Below, piece by piece: positions 1-6,170 of a stretch of 11,376 bases of DNA (within the stretch, counting starts at the first letter, position 1; each line of letters starts with the position of its first letter). The notes beneath the pieces are model-generated. The model was given only the letters and a program-made list of their open reading frames with translations, was not told the origin of the DNA and searched no databases. This DNA comes from an uncultured Collinsella sp. (GTDB lineage: Bacteria > Actinomycetota > Coriobacteriia > Coriobacteriales > Coriobacteriaceae), in contig CABUVH010000048.1 in assembly GCA_902494935.1 (NCBI GenBank), positions 1-11,376 of the forward strand, read 5' to 3'. The position numbers and the translations under genes were made by a program.

Positions 1-8
1 AGAAAGAG

Positions 9-34
9 AAGAGGCGGGGCATGCCCCGCCTCTT
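9..34. terminator. Perfect GC-rich palindrome, probable bidirectional terminator
   Basis: The left arm AAGAGGCGGGGC and right arm GCCCCGCCTCTT are perfectly complementary with only AT between them, giving a 26-bp palindrome. On the minus strand it is followed by a pyrimidine-rich TTCTCTTTCT tail, and on the plus strand by only TT. It most likely ends transcription of a gene lying left of the window, or acts in both directions. Its partner gene cannot be seen. Confidence 0.55.
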
Positions 35-163
35 ACACCACATCTCTGCGCGCTACCTTGAAACTCCCCAATCACCGTCAGCTAGCGCCAAATTGGAAGT
101 CGATGGTCACTCATTAACGTACAGTTCTTATAACTTTGTTCATTATTTTCCGCACCTAAAATG

Positions 164-202
164 AAACGCCGTTTGTGACAGTACTCACAAACGGCGTTTT
201 TT
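164..202 (+). terminator. Strong intrinsic terminator
   Basis: A 15-bp perfect stem (164-178 with 185-199, arm AAACGCCGTTTGTGA) closes a six-base loop and runs directly into six T residues at 197-202 on the plus strand. The mirror strand reads TTTCATTTT after the stem, so the same hairpin can also stop minus-strand transcripts leaving nhaA, whose stop codon lies about 90 bases away. The stretch 35-163 between this and the first palindrome is partly AT-rich and shows no gene I can support. Confidence 0.8.
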
Positions 203-292
203 GACCACTGGCGTGTCTGGCAGGCGGCAAGCACCACCCGAATCCGCATTTTGAACGCGCCCGAATCGGTTCTGGAGCCGGTTTTCGCGCTC

Positions 293-1651
293 TTACTCGT
301 CCTTGGGCGCGGGATGCTTGCAGATCACACTCATGTAGATCATGCCAAGTACGGCCGCAGTGACAGAGCCGGCGAGAATAGCGGCCTTGGCGGCCAGAAC
401 CTCAAACTGGGCCGTCGGGAAGGCAAGGCCGCTGATGAGGATCGACATGGTAAAGCCGATGCCACCCAGAATGCCCACACCGGCAATCATGTGCCAGTTG
501 ACATTGCGCGGTAGCTCGCAGGCCCTAAGCTTAACCAGGGCAAACGTCATGCCAAAGATGCCGATCGGCTTGCCCAGCAGCATGCCAAAGTACACGCCGA
601 GCGTCACCGGGTCGGTGAGCAGCGTGCTCATGTCCACACCCACTAGGCGAACCTGTGCGTTCACGAACGCAAAGATCGGCAGAATCACAAAGTTGACCGG
701 CGTGGAGATCAGACGCTCCATGCGGATGAGCGGCGGGGTCACGCGGTGCATGACGCGCTCGACCTTGGTGGTCGAGACGGTAAAGTCATGCTGGCCCAGG
801 ATGTGTGCCTCGTCATCGTAGCGATCATCGAGCAGCGGCAGGCACTCGCCCAACCAATCGGTGAGGCTATCGAGCTTGACGCCGCACTTGGCCGGGATGG
901 TAAAGGCCAAGATGACGCCGGCGAGCGTAGCGTGCACGCCGCTCTTGAACATGCAGAACCACAGCAGCAGGCCCAGCACCGAGTACGGGGCAAGGCGGTA
1001 ATGCTGCGTCTTGTTGAGCCACACGAGCGCGCAGGTCACAAGCGCGGCGGCGCCCAACCAAAACGGATTGGGGCTCTGACCGTAGAAGATGGCGATGGCG
1101 GCGATGGAAATGAGGTCGTCGGCGATGGCGAGCGTCGAGAAGAACACGCGCACGCCGTTGGGCACGCGATTGCCCAAAAGCGACAGCACGCCCAGCGCAA
1201 AGGCAATATCGGTTGCCATGGGGATGGCCCAACCGCTGCGGGCGCCGGCATGGTTAAAGATCAGATAGATGCAGGCGGGAACGACGACGCCGCCCACGGC
1301 CGCCAGCATGGGAAGCATGGCCTGGCGCGGGTTTTTGAGCTCGCCGACCGTCATCTCATACTTGAGCTCAATGCCCACCAGCAAAAAGAAAATCGCCATG
1401 AGGAAGTCGTTGACGAAAAGCTCAACGGTGAGACCGGCCGTAAGGTTGCCCAGGCCCACATACAGTGGGGTCTCCAAAAAGTGATGGATGGCCTCGTAGG
1501 CATCGGTATTGGCACAAATGACGGCGGCGATGGCGGCGAAGACCATGACGGCGGCGGAAATCGTGCCGTTCTCGGTGATGCGCTCCCAAATGTCGTGACG
1601 TTCAAAGCGCTTGCGCTCACGAACGTTGAACAGCTGCTCAGTTGCTGCCAT
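293..1651 (-). CDS. nhaA: Na+/H+ antiporter NhaA
   Basis: Integral membrane secondary transporter that exports Na+ (or Li+) in exchange for H+, used for sodium and pH homeostasis. The 452-residue product carries the family hallmarks: ATDIAFALGVLSLLG with Asp148, the TLAIADDL motif with the paired aspartates Asp178-Asp179 that bind the cation, the GKPIGI motif with Lys361, and a C-terminal GGIGFTMSI stretch. About a dozen hydrophobic segments run from residue 31 to 445. It is longer than the 388-residue E. coli protein because of a charged N-terminal tail (1-28) and a hydrophilic loop at about 260-312. The ATG at 1651 is preceded by AAAGGAG (1658-1664) with a six-base gap, which fixes the start. 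It is separated from ppaC upstream by two terminator-like hairpins, so it is probably its own transcription unit, possibly controlled in its leader. Confidence 0.95.
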   Translation of the reverse strand: MAATEQLFNVRERKRFERHDIWERITENGTISAAVMVFAAIAAVICANTDAYEAIHHFLETPLYVGLGNLTAGLTVELFVNDFLMAIFFLLVGIELKYEMTVGELKNPRQAMLPMLAAVGGVVVPACIYLIFNHAGARSGWAIPMATDIAFALGVLSLLGNRVPNGVRVFFSTLAIADDLISIAAIAIFYGQSPNPFWLGAAALVTCALVWLNKTQHYRLAPYSVLGLLLWFCMFKSGVHATLAGVILAFTIPAKCGVKLDSLTDWLGECLPLLDDRYDDEAHILGQHDFTVSTTKVERVMHRVTPPLIRMERLISTPVNFVILPIFAFVNAQVRLVGVDMSTLLTDPVTLGVYFGMLLGKPIGIFGMTFALVKLRACELPRNVNWHMIAGVGILGGIGFTMSILISGLAFPTAQFEVLAAKAAILAGSVTAAVLGMIYMSVICKHPAPKDE

Positions 1652-1665
1652 GGGCGACTCCTTTC

Positions 1666-1681
1666 ACGGGAAAGCTCCCGT
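1666..1681 (-). promoter_or_regulatory. Small hairpin next to nhaA ribosome binding site
   Basis: On the minus strand ACGGGA-GCTT-TCCCGT forms a six-bp stem with a four-base loop ending one base before the AAAGGAG ribosome binding site. It could influence access of ribosomes to nhaA mRNA or simply stabilise the transcript. The structure is visible; the role is inference. Confidence 0.35.
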
Positions 1682-1684
1682 CTT

Positions 1685-1721
1685 AAAAAAGCACGGCCCG
1701 CCCAAGTGGCGGCGCCGCGCT
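1685..1721 (-). terminator. Intrinsic terminator in the nhaA leader, possible attenuator
   Basis: On the minus strand an eight-bp outer stem (AGCGCGGC with GCCGTGCT, one G-U pair; plus-strand positions 1714-1721 and 1690-1697) and a five-bp inner stem (CCGCC with GGCGG, 1708-1712 and 1698-1702), separated by one bulged base, are followed by six T residues (1690 down to 1685). This is a textbook intrinsic terminator, ending 33 bases before the nhaA start codon. ppaC already has its own terminator 140 bases earlier, so this one is either a backup or a regulated leader terminator for nhaA. Confidence 0.6.
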
Positions 1722-1859
1722 CTAACGTATTACGCTTGCATCTAGCCTACCCTGCACGACAAGCACGCAGGCGTGGCCGAAAAGCGGAACCACAGGTTGA
1801 ACATTATTTGCTCAACGGCACGGGCACGCCTGTCCAAGAGACGACGCGGCACCGTGCAC

Positions 1860-1900
1860 AAAAAAACGACCGGAGCGCGGGGCGTCCGCGATCCGGTCGT
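1860..1900 (-). terminator. Intrinsic terminator after ppaC
   Basis: A nine-bp stem, ACGACCGGA (1866-1874) with TCCGGTCGT (1892-1900), encloses a second five-bp stem CGCGG/CCGCG (1876-1880, 1886-1890). Reading on the minus strand, the hairpin runs into seven T residues (1866 down to 1860). It begins 19 bases beyond the ppaC stop codon and should end that transcript efficiently. Confidence 0.85.
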
Positions 1901-1919
1901 GGCGTTTAGTGAACTAAAC

Positions 1920-2843
1920 CTAGCAGGCGGCCATGATGGGGGCAGCAACCTGCTTCTTACGGGAGAGGACACCCGGCATCCAGACGCCGTCGCGCTCGTC
2001 GGCAATGCCCAGGCCCTTCTGAGCAGCCTCGGTCTCGCCCTCGAGCAGGACCTGCGAGCCCTCCTCCATGATGTCGGTGATGCACAGGACGATGCCGTCG
2101 GCACCCTTCTCGGCGGCGTAGGCGCGCATGGCCTCGCGAATCTCGTCGATCATGCCGAGTGCGCGGGTCTTGTCGACAGTCTCGTACTGGCCGATGAGCA
2201 GCTTCTTGCCAGCAGGCTCGAACATCTTGATGTCGTTGCCGACCATCTCGGCTGCGGTGAAGGAGCCAGACGGACGGGTGAGGAAGACCTCCATGCCAAA
2301 CTTGACCGGGTCGACGCCCACCTGCTCGCCGAGCTTGGCGGCAACGGCGCGGTCGACATCGGTGGTGGTGGGGCTCTTGAGCATGAGCGTGTCGGTCATC
2401 ATGGCCGAGAGCAGCAGCTTGGCCTGAACGTCGGAAAGCTCAACGCCGAGCACGCCGGCGAGCTTGGTGACGATGGTGCAGCTGGAGCCCCAGGGCAGGC
2501 AGATGTAGTGCAGCGGGCCGGCGGTCTCGAAGTCGCCGATGCGGTGATGATCGACAACGCCAAAGACCGTGGCGTCCTTAAGGCCGGCGACGGACTGGGC
2601 GGACTCGTTGTGGTCGGTGAGGACGACGAGCTGGCCGGCCTCGACGGACTCGATCACGCGGGGCTCGGCGATGCCGGCGTCGGCGAGCAGCTTGGCGGAC
2701 TCGGCCGGAAGCTGACCAAGGGCGCAGGCCTCGTAGGTGTTGCCGGCATACTCAACCTGGTTGAGCAGCTGGGACAGGACGACGGCGCTCATGATGGCGT
2801 CGTTATCGGGGTTCTGGTGACCAAAGACAAGAACGTTTGCCAT
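1920..2843 (-). CDS. ppaC: Manganese-dependent inorganic pyrophosphatase (family II)
   Basis: Cytosolic enzyme that hydrolyses pyrophosphate to two phosphates, pulling biosynthetic reactions forward. The 307-residue product has the normal family II length and two-domain DHH/DHHA2 layout. Metal-binding residues are all present: the GHQNPDNDA motif with His9, Asp13 and Asp15, Asp77 in LTDHNE, the Asp98-His99-His100 triad in VVDHH, and Asp151 in MMTDT. The C-terminal substrate-binding motif SRKKQ is at 294-298. The ATG at 2843 has TGGAGG (2850-2855) six bases upstream. It appears monocistronic, with a candidate extended -10 about 40 bases upstream and a strong terminator downstream. Nothing is missing or unusual; this is the common Gram-positive type rather than the family I enzyme. 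Confidence 0.96.
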   Translation of the reverse strand: MANVLVFGHQNPDNDAIMSAVVLSQLLNQVEYAGNTYEACALGQLPAESAKLLADAGIAEPRVIESVEAGQLVVLTDHNESAQSVAGLKDATVFGVVDHHRIGDFETAGPLHYICLPWGSSCTIVTKLAGVLGVELSDVQAKLLLSAMMTDTLMLKSPTTTDVDRAVAAKLGEQVGVDPVKFGMEVFLTRPSGSFTAAEMVGNDIKMFEPAGKKLLIGQYETVDKTRALGMIDEIREAMRAYAAEKGADGIVLCITDIMEEGSQVLLEGETEAAQKGLGIADERDGVWMPGVLSRKKQVAAPIMAAC

Positions 2844-2881
2844 GGGTATCCTCCACTTGATATGTGTACTTGGACGTAGCT

Positions 2882-2890
2882 ATGGTAGCA
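2882..2890 (-). promoter_or_regulatory. Candidate extended -10 of ppaC
   Basis: On the minus strand TGCTACCAT fits an extended -10 (TGnTAnnnT) 38 bases before the ppaC start codon. No convincing -35 box lies at the usual spacing, as is common for extended -10 promoters. This is a motif match only. Confidence 0.35.
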
Positions 2891-2959
2891 CGCCGATGCC
2901 GAGCCTTCGCAGACGGAAGGGCCACGGCATATTTTGGGGCGCAGGCACGGGGGCCAAGG

Positions 2960-3010
2960 CTGTCCCTTTTGCACCATGTTGGTGCAATGTAACCTGTCCC
3001 CCTTGCACCA
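2960..3010. repeat. Dispersed palindromic repeat, copy 1
   Basis: The segment 2971-3010 closely matches 9374-9412: both read GCACCATGTTGsTGCAA, then AACCTGTCCCC, then TTGCACCA. Within this copy TTGCACC (2969-2975) and GGTGCAA (2981-2987) form a seven-bp hairpin, and CTGTCCC-nn-TTGCACCA occurs twice as direct repeats (2960-2975 in slightly shortened form, and 2994-3010). The left arm seen in copy 2 is degenerate here. The repeat starts one base after the ROK kinase stop codon. The design resembles REP-type intergenic palindromes, but no REP-associated transposase is present in the window. Confidence 0.7.
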
Positions 3011-3011
3011 G

Positions 3012-3965
3012 CTATTTTCCGGCAGCGCGCAGGGCTACGTAGGCAGCACCGATGATGCCGGCGTCGTTTCCGAGCGAAGCGACCTTAATGGGCGTCTCGC
3101 GCGAGGCGGAAAGCGCGTACTGCTTAAAGTGCTCGCGAACCTTGTCGAGGTAGACATCGGCCGAGGCGGAGGCGCCGCCGCCGATGAGGAACATCTCGGG
3201 ATCAACCACGTTGGCAATAAGCGCCAGTGCGCGGCCGAGATAGTCGGCCATGGTATCGGCCGCGGCCAGCGCGAGCTTGTCGCCCTCGCGGCAGGCCTGG
3301 AACACGTCCTTGGAATCGGAGGGGCCGGTCAGCTCGATGGGCTCGATGCCCGCCTTCTCGCACTCGGCAAGGTAGTTGCTCACCACGCCGGTGGCGCTGG
3401 AATACTGCTCCAGGTGGCCATGGCCGCCGCAGCCGCAGGTGCGCTCCTCGGCCGGGTTCAGGCACATGTGGCCAATCTCGCCGCCAGCACCCACAACGCC
3501 CGATACCACGTCGCCGTTAACGATAACGCCGCCGCCCACGCCGGTACCAATGGTGACCATCACCACGTTCTGTACGCCCTTGGCAGAGCCGAGCCAGGCC
3601 TCGCCCATAGCAGCAGCGTTGGCGTCGTTCTCGTACTTAACGACCGCGTCGGGGCAGTGCTCCTGGATCGCGATCTTGAGCTCGGGCAGGTTGATGGCGA
3701 TGTTCGCCTTGACCTTGGCATCGCCCGATGCCGGGATGGGGCACGGAACGGCCAGGCCAATGCCCGACACAAAGGCACGCGGAATCTGGGCCTTGGCGAC
3801 CACCTGGTCGATAGCCTCGGTCACCGCGGCAAAGCCCGCAGCGTCAACGATGGGAGGCGTGGGCACGCTGGCCTTGGCAAGCAGGTTTCCGTCCTCATCG
3901 AACAGACCCTCCTTGACCGAGGTGCCGCCGACGTCGATGCCGATGTAATACTGCTTAGGTTCCAT
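3012..3965 (-). CDS. ROK-family sugar kinase, probable glucokinase
   Basis: Cytosolic ATP-dependent kinase, most likely phosphorylating glucose to glucose-6-phosphate; other hexoses or amino sugars are possible for ROK proteins. The 317-residue product shows the phosphate-binding GIDVGGTSVK motif (9-18), the catalytic ENDANAAA motif with Asp114, TIGTGVGGG (139-147) and GGEIGHM (161-167). The ROK zinc site follows with His166, Cys177 and Cys179, but the usual third cysteine is His184 (sequence CGCGGHGHLEQY). GNDAGIIGAA lies near the C terminus. The ATG at 3965 is chosen because the protein then begins five residues before the conserved core and has AAAGG at 3975-3979 upstream; an in-frame ATG at 3992 has no clear ribosome binding site. 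It is divergent from the GntR regulator and manA, which supports a role in hexose metabolism. No helix-turn-helix precedes the kinase domain, so it is an enzyme, not a ROK repressor. Confidence 0.88.
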   Translation of the reverse strand: MEPKQYYIGIDVGGTSVKEGLFDEDGNLLAKASVPTPPIVDAAGFAAVTEAIDQVVAKAQIPRAFVSGIGLAVPCPIPASGDAKVKANIAINLPELKIAIQEHCPDAVVKYENDANAAAMGEAWLGSAKGVQNVVMVTIGTGVGGGVIVNGDVVSGVVGAGGEIGHMCLNPAEERTCGCGGHGHLEQYSSATGVVSNYLAECEKAGIEPIELTGPSDSKDVFQACREGDKLALAAADTMADYLGRALALIANVVDPEMFLIGGGASASADVYLDKVREHFKQYALSASRETPIKVASLGNDAGIIGAAYVALRAAGK

Positions 3966-4019
3966 GGGAGCCCGCCTTTCTCGTTTAAACATTGCCTGTA
4001 TGGTACCGCTCCCAAGGCA

Positions 4020-4059
4020 AAAACCTACCAAAAAGGACAGGTTTGTTTTGGCAGGTTTT
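4020..4059. promoter_or_regulatory. 14-bp inverted repeat upstream of the ROK kinase
   Basis: AAAACCTACCAAAA (4020-4033) and TTTTGGCAGGTTTT (4046-4059) are complementary over 14 bp with one mismatch, around a 12-base centre. The minus strand of the centre reads AAACCTGTCC, matching the core of the repeats at 2960-3010 and 9347-9413. The element lies 55 bases upstream of the kinase start, where an operator, a leader hairpin or a mobile palindrome are all possible. It could overlap a -35 region for a weak TACCAT -10 (4005-4000, minus strand). Confidence 0.5.
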
Positions 4060-4084
4060 ATCTGGGGAAGCGCAGAGTACGAGA

Positions 4085-4132
4085 TTCGGTTCGCTGGGTG
4101 TTATATCGGTTCGGCCCCGTCCTCGGACCGAT
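4085..4132. repeat. TCGGTTCG direct and inverted repeats in the divergent region
   Basis: TTCGGTTCG (4085-4093) and ATCGGTTCG (4105-4113) are direct repeats exactly 20 bases apart, about two helical turns. The second also pairs with CGGACCGAT (4124-4132), allowing one G-U pair, as a nine-bp stem with a ten-base loop. The spacing is compatible with protein binding sites between the divergent kinase and repressor genes. No function is shown by the sequence. The following stretch 4133-4254 is AT-rich and holds nothing else I can name. Confidence 0.3.
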
Positions 4133-4254
4133 CATTTCTCAACACGACACTACTCAGACGTTTATCATTTAAAACGCTCTAATTTTTCAAGCGGGGCGAC
4201 TTTTAATTTTATCTTTCTCGAACTTTTCAATAACTCAATAGAGATACTTAGGTG

Positions 4255-4280
4255 TTGACTATACTTTCTTTTATACTCAA
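4255..4280 (+). promoter_or_regulatory. Candidate operator of the GntR regulator
   Basis: TTGACTATAC (4255-4264) and TTATACTCAA (4271-4280) form an inverted repeat matching at eight of ten positions around a six-base spacer, ending nine bases before the ribosome binding site. HutC-type GntR repressors bind AT-rich palindromes of this kind and often repress their own gene. TATACT occurs twice (4260-4265 and 4272-4277), so one copy may also be the -10 box; neither has a good -35 at standard spacing. Confidence 0.45.
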
Positions 4281-4301
4281 CCAAGTTTGAAAGGAGGTTC
4301 C

Positions 4302-5021
4302 GTGATCCCAAAATACGAGGCGATAGCTGCAGATATTCGTCGAAGTATTGAGGATGGCGCTCTTAAACCGGGCGACAAGCTTCCCACCGTCGTTGAGTTC
4401 TGCGAGCTCTATAACGTTTCCAAAATCACCGTCAAACGAGCTATTGAACAAATCACCGAGGAAGGTCTTATTACTAGCCGACGCGGATCGGGTACCTACG
4501 TTAAGGACGCGGCGGGACTTCCCGGCCAGGCGTTTTTCCAGGGCAAAAACGACCGTGCCCAGGGCTTTTCATATGAGCACCGCGGGGAGAAGGTGACCTC
4601 GGTGGTCTACGATTTCTCGATCGTTAATCCACCAGCGGACATCGCAGCCCAGCTGGGAATTGCCGAGGATGACTTTGTCTATCACGTCGTGCGCGTGCGT
4701 CAGGCCGATGAGAAGCCCATCGTTATCGAGTACACCTACATGCCCCTCGAGCTGATTCCGGGGCTGAAAAAGAAGGACCTGTACGGATCGGTCTACCGCT
4801 TCATCCGCGAGCAATGCGGGCTGAAGATTTCGAGCTTCCACCGTACCATTCGCGCCGTGGCAGCAACCGAGGAAGAAGCCGAGTGCTTGGACACCAAGCC
4901 TGGCTCTCCCCTGCTCGAGCTCACCCAAATTGGCTTTTTGGACAGCGGCGCCGCCTTTGAGTATTCGATCTCGCGCAACGTTGGCGACCGCTTTGAGTTG
5001 CACAACGTAACGTTGGCATAG
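4302..5021 (+). CDS. GntR-family (HutC subfamily) transcriptional regulator
   Basis: DNA-binding repressor that releases DNA when its C-terminal domain binds a small molecule. The 239-residue product has an N-terminal winged helix-turn-helix (about 1-67: PKYEAIAADIRRSIEDG, then LPTVVEFCELYNVSKITVKR, wing RRGSGTYV) and a C-terminal UTRA ligand-binding domain (about 90-235, including VIEYTYMPLELIPGL and LLELTQIGFLDSGAAFEYS). Members of this subfamily often sense sugar phosphates or amino sugars. GTG at 4302 is chosen as start because AAAGGAGG (4290-4297) lies four bases before it and the protein then opens in the usual family way; an in-frame TTG at 4287 overlaps that ribosome binding site. manA follows 74 bases later on the same strand with no terminator between them, so the two are probably co-transcribed. 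The ligand and targets are not shown. Confidence 0.9.
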   Translation: MIPKYEAIAADIRRSIEDGALKPGDKLPTVVEFCELYNVSKITVKRAIEQITEEGLITSRRGSGTYVKDAAGLPGQAFFQGKNDRAQGFSYEHRGEKVTSVVYDFSIVNPPADIAAQLGIAEDDFVYHVVRVRQADEKPIVIEYTYMPLELIPGLKKKDLYGSVYRFIREQCGLKISSFHRTIRAVAATEEEAECLDTKPGSPLLELTQIGFLDSGAAFEYSISRNVGDRFELHNVTLA

Positions 5022-5034
5022 GTTTTTGTAGTCA

Positions 5035-5074
5035 CGCGGGCGCTCGTTTTGAGCAGTTTTACGCGGCGCCCGCG
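5035..5074 (+). other. GC-rich hairpin between gntR and manA
   Basis: CGCGGGCGC (5035-5043) and GCGCCCGCG (5066-5074) form a perfect nine-bp stem with a 22-base loop containing a small CTC/GAG stem. No T-run follows, so it does not look like a terminator. It ends nine bases before the manA ribosome binding site and might affect mRNA stability or the relative yield of the two genes. Confidence 0.4.
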
Positions 5075-5095
5075 CAACACAATGGGGGTATGAAT

Positions 5096-6028
5096 ATGTC
5101 CGATTTGATTAAACTGACGCCGATCTTCCACGAGAAGATCTGGGGCGGCCGCCAGCTCGAAACCGTATTTGGTTACGACATTCCCGAGGGGCCCATCGGT
5201 GAGTGCTGGGCCATCTCGGCCCATCCCAACGGCGACTGCCAGATTGCGGAGGGCCCGTATGCAGGCCACACGCTGTCGTGGCTGTGGGCCGAGCACCGCG
5301 AGCTCTTTGGCAACTGCGAGGGCAAGGAGTTCCCGCTGCTCATTAAGATTCTGGACGCCAAGGACGACCTTTCGATCCAGATTCATCCCAACGACGAGTA
5401 CGCCGCCGAGCACGAGAACGGCAGCTTGGGTAAAACCGAGTGCTGGTATGTACTGGACTGCGAGCCCGACGCCACGATTATCGTCGGCCAGCGCGCGCAC
5501 GACCGCGCCGAGGCTGCACAGATGATCGAGGAGGGCCGTTGGGACGAGATGCTCAACGTGCTGCCGATTCACAAGGGAGACTTTTTCCAGATCGACTCCG
5601 GCACCGTTCACGCCATCAAGACCGGCACGCTGATTCTGGAGACGCAGCAGTCGAGCGACGTGACATATCGCCTGTACGACTACGACCGCCCCGGCACCGA
5701 CGGAAAGCTGCGCCCGCTGCACATTAAGCAGAGCCTCGACTGCATCGACTTTGATGTTCAGGCTCCGACCGACGGCACGGTGAACGCGCCTGAGGTCGAC
5801 GGCGTGACCGAGCTCGTGTCTAACCCCTGCTACACCGTCGATCGCGTGCGTGTCGACGGCAGCAAGATCCTCGACCAGCGCTGGCCCTTCATGTGCCTGT
5901 CGGTCATCGACGGCGAAGGCACCGTCTGCGGCGACCCCGTCCACAAGGGAAGCCACCTGCTGGCCCCGAACACCGTCAGCTCCATCGACCTCGAAGGCAA
6001 GATGGAACTGATCATCAGCCACCTCTAG
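5096..6028 (+). CDS. manA: Mannose-6-phosphate isomerase, class I (short form)
   Basis: Zinc-dependent cytosolic enzyme interconverting mannose-6-phosphate and fructose-6-phosphate, linking mannose use and GDP-mannose supply to glycolysis. The 310-residue product matches the compact Bacillus-type family. Visible motifs are KIWGG near residue 15, GECWAIS (35-41), the zinc ligands Gln95 and His97 in SIQIHPND, Glu115 in GKTECWYVLD and His172 in SGTVHAI, and the catalytic arginine Arg192 in YRLYDYDR. A C-terminal cupin-like region follows. The ATG at 5096 is preferred since GGGGG (5084-5088) lies seven bases upstream; the in-frame ATG at 5090 would sit almost on top of that site and adds only two residues. 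The gene follows a GntR regulator and ends in a strong terminator. Confidence 0.94.
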   Translation: MSDLIKLTPIFHEKIWGGRQLETVFGYDIPEGPIGECWAISAHPNGDCQIAEGPYAGHTLSWLWAEHRELFGNCEGKEFPLLIKILDAKDDLSIQIHPNDEYAAEHENGSLGKTECWYVLDCEPDATIIVGQRAHDRAEAAQMIEEGRWDEMLNVLPIHKGDFFQIDSGTVHAIKTGTLILETQQSSDVTYRLYDYDRPGTDGKLRPLHIKQSLDCIDFDVQAPTDGTVNAPEVDGVTELVSNPCYTVDRVRVDGSKILDQRWPFMCLSVIDGEGTVCGDPVHKGSHLLAPNTVSSIDLEGKMELIISHL

Positions 6029-6053
6029 GTCGCAACAACAACCAAAACGCAAC

Positions 6054-6089
6054 AAGGGGCTCCCCCGTCCACCAACGGAGGAGCCCCTT
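6054..6089 (+). terminator. Terminator after manA
   Basis: AAGGGGCTCC (6054-6063) pairs perfectly with GGAGCCCCTT (6080-6089), extended by CCGT/ACGG (6065-6068, 6075-6078) after one mismatch, with a six-base loop. The tail TTATCCATATATAT is AT-rich rather than a pure T-run. It begins 25 bases after the manA stop. Confidence 0.75.
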
Positions 6090-6124
6090 ATCCATATATA
6101 TCAGCCCACCCGGCTCTCCAGATC

Positions 6125-6154
6125 AAAAAAGCGGACGAGCAGAGCGACGTTCGC
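6125..6154 (-). terminator. Probable terminator of pcrA transcript
   Basis: On the minus strand GCGAACG (6154-6148) pairs with CGTCCGC (6137-6131), with one mismatch, and is followed by six T residues (6130 down to 6125). It lies beyond the long inverted repeat downstream of pcrA, and is the only T-run hairpin on that strand in the intergenic region. Confidence 0.5.
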
Positions 6155-6170
6155 AAGCAACGTTATCTAA

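Noticed and set aside
1652..1860. Known Na+ or Li+ riboswitch upstream of nhaA
   Set aside because: I could not match the region to a recalled consensus, so I report only the leader terminator.
746..1909. Long plus-strand open frame opposite nhaA
   Set aside because: It lies antisense to a well-supported gene, its translation is a low-complexity mix rich in Gly, His, Asp and Arg with no family motifs, and high GC content makes such shadows common.
1773..4172. Plus-strand open frames opposite ppaC and the ROK kinase
   Set aside because: The translations are Gly/Ala/Asp/Leu-rich mirror images of real genes, cross intergenic hairpins and have no plausible ribosome binding sites.
4255..4277. 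Simple sigma-70 promoter TTGACT...TATACT before gntR
   Set aside because: The spacing between the two boxes is only 11 bases, too short for a -35/-10 pair; the inverted repeat reading is better.
4287..4301. TTG start for the GntR regulator
   Set aside because: It would encode the ribosome binding site itself; GTG at 4302 follows that site and matches the normal family N terminus.
4793..6055. Minus-strand open frame opposite gntR and manA
   Set aside because: It is antisense to two genes with clear conserved motifs; its own sequence shows no domain and it runs across the intergenic hairpin.
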